A DNA stretch of 12,039 nt, taken from Clostridiales bacterium. Lineage in GTDB: Bacteria > Bacillota > Clostridia > Lachnospirales > Anaerotignaceae. This document shows positions 7,415 to 12,039 of this stretch, piece by piece (the first letter of the stretch is position 1; each line of letters begins with the position of its first letter). Both the position numbers and the translations under genes were made by a program. Where the stretch lies: positions 1 through 12,039 of the forward strand of contig JAGZLR010000057.1 in NCBI GenBank assembly GCA_018364635.1, given 5' to 3'. The notes below the pieces were generated by a model that was given only the letters and a program-made list of their open reading frames with translations, had not been told where the DNA came from and did no database searches.

Positions 7415-8934
7415 TTGCTATTTATGCGAGACAATCAGTGGAACGAGAAAACAGCGTTAGTATTGAGACGCAAATTGATTTTTGCAAGGCAATGCTAAAG
7501 CCCAATGAAAGAAATGAAACTGTAAGAATCTATGCAGATGAAGGTGCAAGCGGCGGCAATACAGACAGGAAGGATTTTATCGAGATGATGACTCAGATCA
7601 GGCAGGGGAAAATCCACAAAGTGATTACCTATAAGTTAGACCGAATCAGTCGTTCTCTTAGTGATTTTGTAGGGATCTTGCAGACATTTCGGGAATATAA
7701 AGTAGAGTTTGTTTCCTCCCAGGAATCATTTGATACATCTTCGATCTATGGTGATTTAATTTTAAAGATACTAATTGTTTTTGCTGAATTTGAACGTACG
7801 TCTATCATCAACAGAGTGCGAGACGCATATGCAAAACGGACCGATCTGGGACTTTATATGGGAGGAAGAAGGCAATATGGATATCGCTTGAAAGATACCG
7901 TAATCAAAGGGATTCGGACCAAAGAATACGCTCCTGTGATGGAAGAGATAGAGCAGATAAAATATATTTTTTCTTGCTATTCTACAGAAGGGGTATCGCT
8001 GAGGGGATTATTGCAAACATTGCTGGATGAAAACCTTCGGCCTGTGGAAGGAAAAGATTGGTCTACATCTAAACTAAGTACGCTGTTGAAAAATCCTGTT
8101 TATGTGAAAGCTGACTGTAATGTGTATCGTTATTATGAAGAGAAAGGGGTTAGAATTATAAATGACGACACGGAGTTTGACGGAACAAAAGCGGCTTTCC
8201 TCTATGGACGGACAACTCATGACCATATGCGCAGTGACTGGTCTGATATGAAACTTGTATTGGCGCAACATGAAGGGGCAATAGATTCCCATATTTGGCT
8301 GTCCTGTCAAAGAAAGTTGGAAAGAAATCGTCAGATAGGAAATAGTGTATCAAACCGGACCAGTTGGTTGGCAGGTAAATTGATCTGTGCTCAATGTGGG
8401 CATACGATGACAACAATCAAAAGCCCTAGACGGGATGGATCTTTTCGGCGATATTTTGTCTGTACAGGAAAAACACATCAAAAAACTTGTGCTGGAATTT
8501 CATGTACTATCTATGCAGAGGATTTGGAGAGAAAGATGGATGACTGGATCGGGGAGAAACTAAAACAAATTGGTACGGTGAAAAAGCAGGAAGGCAGATT
8601 AAATCAGGCGGAGGACAACCAATTGAAGCTTCAACTCAGCAGGATAGAGCATGAACAAAAGAAACTGATTCACTTGGTTTTGGAAAAGGATGTAAGCTCA
8701 GAGTTACTAGATATCCTTAATCAAAAAGCATGTGAGCTGATAAAACAAAAAAGGCAAGTTTATAAAAAGATAAGGAAGATTACAAAACAAGAAGTACAAA
8801 AGGAAGAGGGCGTATCACTTTTTGAGAGATGGAAAACTGCAGGCTATAGAGACAAAAAGGCGGTTACGGCTATCTTAGTCTCGCACATAATCATGTATGG
8901 GGATGGATCCTTAGAGGTAGTATGGAATATATAG
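7411..8934 (+). CDS. Large serine recombinase (site-specific integrase/excisionase), element 1
   Basis: A 507-residue protein with the three-part layout of large serine recombinases. The resolvase-type catalytic domain (1-150) has the nucleophile S9 in YARQSVERENSVS, the arginine-rich active site at 78-81 (RISR), and ADEGASGG and FAEFERT motifs. The recombinase domain follows (about 152-310, starting at GRRQYGYRL, with STLLKNPVY at 223-231). A zinc ribbon comes next with C326-x2-C329 and C351-x8-C360, then a Lys/Glu-rich coiled coil (about 395-460) and a short C-terminal segment. These enzymes integrate and excise large elements at attB/attP without host factors. It is translationally coupled to the small gene upstream. 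Its end lies 30-40 bp from the point where the opposing cotJC fragment loses homology, which makes it the likely agent of that junction. Confidence 0.95.
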   Translation: MIAIYARQSVERENSVSIETQIDFCKAMLKPNERNETVRIYADEGASGGNTDRKDFIEMMTQIRQGKIHKVITYKLDRISRSLSDFVGILQTFREYKVEFVSSQESFDTSSIYGDLILKILIVFAEFERTSIINRVRDAYAKRTDLGLYMGGRRQYGYRLKDTVIKGIRTKEYAPVMEEIEQIKYIFSCYSTEGVSLRGLLQTLLDENLRPVEGKDWSTSKLSTLLKNPVYVKADCNVYRYYEEKGVRIINDDTEFDGTKAAFLYGRTTHDHMRSDWSDMKLVLAQHEGAIDSHIWLSCQRKLERNRQIGNSVSNRTSWLAGKLICAQCGHTMTTIKSPRRDGSFRRYFVCTGKTHQKTCAGISCTIYAEDLERKMDDWIGEKLKQIGTVKKQEGRLNQAEDNQLKLQLSRIEHEQKKLIHLVLEKDVSSELLDILNQKACELIKQKRQVYKKIRKITKQEVQKEEGVSLFERWKTAGYRDKKAVTAILVSHIIMYGDGSLEVVWNI

Positions 8935-9424
8935 AGGTAATAAATGAGAGTTTTTTGTTTAAATGTGTCTTAACCGCTTCACCGAATCTTTGGAAATGAA
9001 CAATTTCACGTTCCCTCAAGAAACGAAGCGGTCTTAAAACATCAGGATCTTCTGCCATATTAATTAGATATTCATAGGTACTGCGCGCTTTTTGTTCTGC
9101 TGCCATATCCTCATAGAGATCTGTAATCGGGTCGCCTTTACTTTGGAGATAGGCTGCTGTAAACGGAACACCGCTTGCAGCAGACGGGTAAATACCTAAG
9201 CCGTGAGCTACATAATATGGATCCAAACCGGCTGCCTTAATGTCTTGCTCTGACAAATTTTGTGTCAACTGTTGAACCATAGACGCAACCATTTCCAGAT
9301 GGGCAAATTCTTCTGTAGCGATATCGTTTAAGGCAGCCTTTGCCTGTGGAGTTACCATAGTGAATTTTTGGCTGAGGTAGCGAAGAGATGCTGCCAGCTC
9401 CCCGTCTCCTCCACCAGACTCCAT
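8891..9424 (-). pseudogene. cotJC: Spore coat protein CotJC fragment, both ends replaced
   Basis: A 177-codon frame whose middle is clearly CotJC, a manganese-catalase-like spore coat protein. GDGELAASLRYLSQ starts at residue 6, and EEFAHLEM supplies the ExxH metal-ligand pair (E39, H42). AGLDPYYVAHGLGIYPSAASGVPF, AAEQKARSTYEYL and REREIVHFQRFGE carry the other conserved Glu and His residues. Intact relatives are about 190 residues with an extra 30 or so N-terminal residues (usually beginning MW-YEKKLQYPV). These are missing, and the ATG at 9424 has no ribosome site. The last 25 or so residues are foreign and overlap the facing recombinase by 44 bp. No frameshift or stop lies inside the conserved core. 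It lies between two serine recombinases, so it may be the central piece of a gene split by two insertions and not simple debris. Confidence 0.88.
8935..8975. other. Probable attachment-site junction of element 1 with the 3' part of cotJC
   Basis: CotJC homology on the minus strand is good up to HFQRFGEAVK (about 8967-8996). After that the frame reads HLNKKLSFITSIYSI and runs into the antisense of the recombinase end, instead of the usual CotJC tail of roughly 18-25 residues ending in NFYA-NPSFD. The changeover therefore falls between the recombinase stop (8934) and about 8975. The partner junction would lie to the left and was not found in the window, so the core cannot be defined. Confidence 0.6.
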
Positions 9425-9436
9425 TAGGGTATATAA
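9411..9436. other. Probable attachment-site junction of element 2 with the 5' part of cotJC
   Basis: On the minus strand the CotJC frame is recognisable from the Gly-Gly before DGELAAS. The residues ahead of it (LYTLMES) are not CotJC-like, and 13-15 bases further upstream is the TAG of the second recombinase. The changeover must fall in this short interval, the usual place for an att site beside an integrase gene. The second copy of the core should lie at the far end of element 2, outside the window. Confidence 0.55.
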
Positions 9437-10900
9437 CTAAAAATCAAATAAAAACAATTCGAACATATTATTTTCTCGGTCGAATATAATTTTTTCAACC
9501 ATTTCTCGTATACTGTGTTTCTTAACATCTGTACTGACATCTTCATCCATCAAAATATTGTATAGATAATTTAACTTTGCAATATATTCTTGATTTTGTA
9601 ATGGAGATATTGACCTTTTTTCTTTTTTTTCTAATTTTTCTTCTAATGCACTAATTTCAAAATCAATTGACTGTTTATTTTGTTTATATTCTTCTAAAGT
9701 ATCAACACCAGCAAGATATGCTTCCTTTGCTTTTTTTAATCGGCTTTTTGCTTTTAGTAGAAGAATTTTGTTTATTTCATCTTCATTGTTATCTGGTTTT
9801 ACCGAAGTAAAATGTAGAAGGTAATCAGAGGTATTATTATTAACTATTTTTTTTAATTCACCCAAAAAGGCGGGGATAAATAATTGAGAGGTTAGATAGT
9901 GACTTACTTTGCATTGCCCATGATTATAGCCACCACATTGCATGGAGAAACCGCCTTTTTTATTCCAGTAGGAAATTACTAAACTACGCCCGCAAGAGGA
10001 ACACTTAATTAAGCCGGATAGCCAGTGTTTTCCCTCTATTGCAGGTCTTTGATGGGGAGAAGACTTCCGACGGCCGGCAATCCATTTTTGAGAAGCTTTT
10101 TGAAAGGTTTCCATATCTATGATAGGTTCATGGGAACTTTTTGAAACAATAGCATTTTTGTTATAAAAATCACGTCGAATGCGACCAGCAGGGGACCAAC
10201 GAACATAACCACAGTATACAGGATTATTTAATATATATTGTACTGTACGATTTTCAAAGACATTGCCGCGGTGAGTTTTTATTCCCATTGTATTAATAAT
10301 ATCTGTGATTTGTAAGACTGGTACGTTGTCTAAATATTTATCAAAAATCATTTTTACAATGGAAGCTTCTTCAGGAACAACCACAAGGGATTTATTTTCA
10401 TTTCTATAGCCGAAAGGGGCAGTAGACTGGTATTCACCTCTTTCCGCCTTTTTAACCATTGTTTTTTTTACCTCTTCCGCAAGATTAAGGCTGTAATACT
10501 CTGCCATTGCTTCTAACATACTTTCATAAATAACGGCAAATTTGTCGTCTTCTGGAATAGGTTCTTTGACTGAGATCACTTTTACACCATCTTTTTTTAA
10601 AAGAGCTTTATATAATACTGCATCGTCTTTTTTTCGGCTGAAACGGTCATATTTATGAACAAGAATAACCCCGACACGATTACTTTTTTTACGAGCTTTT
10701 TTTATCATATCCATAAACGCTGGGCGGTTATTTGCAGATTTACCAGAGATGCCTTCATCAATAAAAATAAACTCTGGGGGGATAAAAATATGATGTTTGT
10801 TGGCGTAGTCTAAAATATCTTCTATCTGAACATCAGGGCTGTATTCCGCTTGATCTTCTGTAGATACTCTAGCATAAGCCATGCCGATGATTTTTTCCAT
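9437..10900 (-). CDS. Large serine recombinase (site-specific integrase/excisionase), element 2
   Basis: A 487-residue large serine recombinase. The catalytic domain has S13 in YARVSTEDQ, DEGISGKS at 48-55, HKYDRFSR at 82-89 and EYYSLNLAEEVKK at 134-146. A recombinase domain follows from about 155 (GEYQSTAPFGYR; YILNNPVYCGYVRW at 222-235), then a zinc ribbon with C300-x2-C303 and C322-x7-C330, and a Lys/Glu-rich coiled coil at about 370-450. AAGGAGG eight bases upstream is a strong ribosome site. It differs from element 1's recombinase throughout, so the two are independent acquisitions, not duplicates. Upstream, TATACT at 10925-10930 could be a -10 box but lacks a convincing -35. It reads in the same direction as the cotJC fragment and ends about 13-25 bp from where CotJC homology begins. 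Confidence 0.95.
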   Translation of the reverse strand: MEKIIGMAYARVSTEDQAEYSPDVQIEDILDYANKHHIFIPPEFIFIDEGISGKSANNRPAFMDMIKKARKKSNRVGVILVHKYDRFSRKKDDAVLYKALLKKDGVKVISVKEPIPEDDKFAVIYESMLEAMAEYYSLNLAEEVKKTMVKKAERGEYQSTAPFGYRNENKSLVVVPEEASIVKMIFDKYLDNVPVLQITDIINTMGIKTHRGNVFENRTVQYILNNPVYCGYVRWSPAGRIRRDFYNKNAIVSKSSHEPIIDMETFQKASQKWIAGRRKSSPHQRPAIEGKHWLSGLIKCSSCGRSLVISYWNKKGGFSMQCGGYNHGQCKVSHYLTSQLFIPAFLGELKKIVNNNTSDYLLHFTSVKPDNNEDEINKILLLKAKSRLKKAKEAYLAGVDTLEEYKQNKQSIDFEISALEEKLEKKEKRSISPLQNQEYIAKLNYLYNILMDEDVSTDVKKHSIREMVEKIIFDRENNMFELFLFDF

Positions 10901-10974
10901 AAGAAAAGCCTCCTTTCGTAAATAAGTATAGAAAAAAGGGGATCAAATTATGATTTTTTGCTAAAATAGGTTAT

Positions 10975-11015
10975 AAAAAAGTCCCTCTGTATTGGTAACA
11001 CAGAGGGGCTTTTTT
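10975..11015 (-). terminator. Rho-independent terminator after the toxin-antitoxin operon
   Basis: Arms at 10980-10990 and 11000-11010 form an 11-bp GC-rich stem (one G-U pair) with a 9-base loop, flanked by six A on the left and six T on the right. On the minus strand it lies 12 bp after the toxin stop and ends in a T-run, so it closes the toxin-antitoxin transcript before the recombinase. Its symmetry means it could also stop + strand transcription. Confidence 0.88.
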
Positions 11016-11026
11016 ATTGACAATAG

Positions 11027-11293
11027 TTATTCATAGTGTGTCCACATTCTGATGACTTTAATAGTATTTTCCTTTTCTAAGATTTGATAGACAAGTCGGT
11101 GTTTAATGTTGATACGTCGGGAATAAGCGCCTTTTAAATTTCCTACTAAAGCCTCATATGGCGGTGGATTTTGAAAAGGATTAGCTTTGATTATGTTAAT
11201 AAGTTGTTTGGCTTTTTCGCTTAAATGGGTGCTTTTTAACTTCTCAATATCCTTTATGGCTTGTTTTGTATATATAATATGATACATTACCAT
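11027..11293 (-). CDS. yoeB: YoeB/Txe-type mRNA interferase toxin
   Basis: An 88-residue protein of the RelE superfamily, YoeB/Txe branch, which cleaves mRNA at the ribosome. The family pattern is intact: LINIIKANPF (31-40), E47 in PPYEALVG, the GAYSRRINIKHRLVYQI block (55-71) with R60 and R66, and the C-terminal W-T-H-Y-E with H86 and Y87. These correspond to the Glu, Arg, His and Tyr used by E. coli YoeB (84 residues). The ATG at 11293 overlaps the antitoxin stop by 7 bp and has GAGG four bases upstream; an in-frame ATG at 11287 (TAATG overlap) is a plausible alternative start giving 86 residues. The antitoxin lies upstream, the normal order. On a mobile element its likely role is to keep the element from being lost. 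Confidence 0.92.
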   Translation of the reverse strand: MVMYHIIYTKQAIKDIEKLKSTHLSEKAKQLINIIKANPFQNPPPYEALVGNLKGAYSRRINIKHRLVYQILEKENTIKVIRMWTHYE

Positions 11294-11538
11294 TCAACCT
11301 CATTTTCTGATACACATTCGGAAATAGGGGTACTCAAACCTTCTGTTATGCTTTCAGCCATGTCTGGAATTGATTGTAAATAAAGAGTTTCCTGAATAGC
11401 TTTCCAATCGTTTTCAGAAATAAGGACAGCGTTATTTCCGTTGTTATTGTAAATGATTACAGGCTCAGATGAGACGTTTACATCTTTAACAAGCTGATAA
11501 AAATTCTGTCTTGCGCTAGTAATATTAATCGTTGACAT
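11287..11538 (-). CDS. yefM: YefM/Phd-type antitoxin
   Basis: An 83-residue Phd/YefM antitoxin paired with the YoeB-type toxin. The N-terminal DNA-binding and dimer domain has NITSARQNFYQLVKDV (5-20), EPVIIYNNNGNNAVLISENDW (25-45) and the ETLYLQSIP segment (50-58) typical of YefM; the acidic C-terminal tail ending in ENEVEW is the flexible part that wraps the toxin. I chose the ATG at 11538 because a perfect AGGAGGTG lies six bases upstream; an in-frame GTG at 11547 falls inside that ribosome site and cannot be the start. YefM normally represses its own promoter, alone and with YoeB. Confidence 0.92.
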   Translation of the reverse strand: MSTINITSARQNFYQLVKDVNVSSEPVIIYNNNGNNAVLISENDWKAIQETLYLQSIPDMAESITEGLSTPISECVSENEVEW

Positions 11539-11544
11539 AAATAG

Positions 11545-11552
11545 CACCTCCT
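11545..11552 (-). promoter_or_regulatory. Strong ribosome binding site of the antitoxin gene
   Basis: AGGAGGTG on the minus strand, six bases before the ATG at 11538. It fixes the antitoxin start and is stronger than the toxin's site, which fits the need for excess antitoxin. Confidence 0.85.
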
Positions 11553-11565
11553 AAATTATAGTTAT

Positions 11566-11594
11566 ATTTTAACGGACGCAAAAACGTACGTCAA
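11566..11594 (-). promoter_or_regulatory. Promoter of the toxin-antitoxin operon with a palindrome in the spacer
   Basis: On the minus strand TTGACG (11594-11589) and TAAAAT (11571-11566) are separated by exactly 17 bases, close to the vegetative consensus. The 8-bp palindrome ACGTACGT (11584-11591) overlaps the -35 box. Its GTAC core resembles the TGTACA hexamer recognised by E. coli YefM, so it is a candidate operator for autorepression (inference). Confidence 0.72.
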
Positions 11595-11805
11595 TTAGAT
11601 TGTTATTAAAAATTTCACCTAAAATTTAGATAACATTCACTTATTTCTGCATCCTTTTTAGAAAGCAATTTATGATAAATTTATATCGCAAAAAGTAATA
11701 TATGTTGTTATTCAATTCCATCATCAATTTTCATATCATCATCCCTCTTTCTTTAAAAATCGCAGCATATAACAGATGTCTTATCTAGTTACTTGCTGTA
11801 ATATT
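11595..11805. other. AT-rich intergenic stretch with a minus-strand mini-ORF
   Basis: No full gene is visible on either strand. At 11708-11734 on the minus strand, an AAAGAAAGAGGG-type ribosome site precedes ATG and an eight-codon frame, MKIDDGIE, ending in TAA. It could be a truncated gene start left by a rearrangement or a short leader. No convincing terminator is seen after the partial gene to the right. Confidence 0.35.
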
Positions 11806-12039
11806 CTATTTATCCGGCTTGCAAACCTTACAAGGCTGATAGCCCTCTTCTTGTGCCTCTGCAATAGTAAATTCCTTTAATTGGTCCTTACCTCTGACAT
11901 ACTGACGGTCAGGAAGGTGATATTTATCACCAGAGGGCGTAACATACACAATGGTCAGCGACGCATCATTTTCTATAACCTCTGTTAAGTCTGTAGAGGG
12001 CGCAGAAGCCGCGGACGGGCTTAACTCATTGGAAAGAAC
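11806..12039 (-). CDS. C-terminal end of a protein with a CxxC tail (5' partial), unknown function
   Basis: The minus-strand frame is open from the right edge of the window for 77 codons and ends in TAG at 11806-11808. It begins with a Ser/Ala/Pro-rich linker (NELSPSAASAPSTD). A compact C-terminal module follows: TIVYVTPSGDKYHLPDRQYVR, then EFTIAEAQEEGYQPCKVCKPDK. The pattern of YVTPxGxKYH, a residue pair at the usual Asp-Cys position, and GYxPCKVC at the very end is a small Ada-like or putative zinc-binding tail found on assorted clostridial membrane and nuclease proteins. Here the expected Cys after LPD is Arg (LPDR), which leaves only the two terminal cysteines visible. The main domain is outside the window, so no function is assigned. 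It probably belongs to element 2. Confidence 0.7.
   Translation of the reverse strand, partial: VLSNELSPSAASAPSTDLTEVIENDASLTIVYVTPSGDKYHLPDRQYVRGKDQLKEFTIAEAQEEGYQPCKVCKPDK

Noticed and set aside
8074..8416. Minus-strand open frames of 78 and 86 codons inside recombinase 1
   Set aside because: They are antisense to the conserved recombinase and zinc-ribbon domains and show no family features.
7078..8971. Shared ATGTGT near 7079 and 8964 as a possible att core pair bounding a small element
   Set aside because: A six-base match between stretches of this length is expected by chance, and the sequence to the left of 7078 is the end of the reductase gene, not the lost cotJC 3' end.
11539..11547. 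GTG start at 11547 for the antitoxin
   Set aside because: The GTG is part of the AGGAGGTG ribosome site for the ATG at 11538.
1..12039. CRISPR arrays, tRNA, rRNA, riboswitches or insertion-sequence transposases
   Set aside because: No spaced direct repeats, cloverleaf-like segments, leader structures or DDE-type transposase motifs were recognised by eye on either strand.

Overview
The window reads as low-GC Firmicutes DNA, most likely an endospore-forming clostridium of the Lachnospiraceae type. The support is AT-rich sequence, GGAGG-type ribosome binding sites, clostridial-style large serine recombinases, and a piece of the spore-coat gene cotJC. The species cannot be fixed from the sequence.

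Left part (1-7154, + strand): the distal half of a cell-surface polysaccharide operon. It holds the end of a probable glycosyltransferase, a flippase-like membrane protein, glucose-1-phosphate cytidylyltransferase (rfbF), a UXS-like nucleotide-sugar decarboxylase/epimerase, a UDP-glucose-dehydrogenase-like enzyme, a heavily decayed rfbH (C-3 dehydrase), an RmlC-like 3,5-epimerase and a short-chain reductase, closed by a strong terminator. rfbF, rfbH, the epimerase and the reductase match the logic of CDP-3,6-dideoxyhexose (ascarylose/abequose type) synthesis. The place of the usual CDP-glucose 4,6-dehydratase is taken by a dehydrogenase plus decarboxylase pair, and the committed deoxygenation enzyme is dead. 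The sugar now made is therefore uncertain.

Middle part (7155-10974): a 67-codon gene translationally coupled to a large serine recombinase (+ strand), then a cotJC fragment (- strand) that has lost both its start and its end, then a second, unrelated large serine recombinase (- strand). The cotJC 3' end runs out of homology beside the first recombinase and its 5' end beside the second. The simplest reading is two separate integrations into one sporulation gene, comparable to the skin elements in sigK or SPbeta in spsM. The polysaccharide operon may be cargo of the first element.

Right part (10975-12039, - strand): a terminator, a YefM/YoeB-type toxin-antitoxin pair with a clear promoter, a 210-bp gap, and the C-terminal end of a protein with a CxxC tail. 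These probably belong to the second integrated element, whose far end and the missing start of cotJC lie beyond the window.
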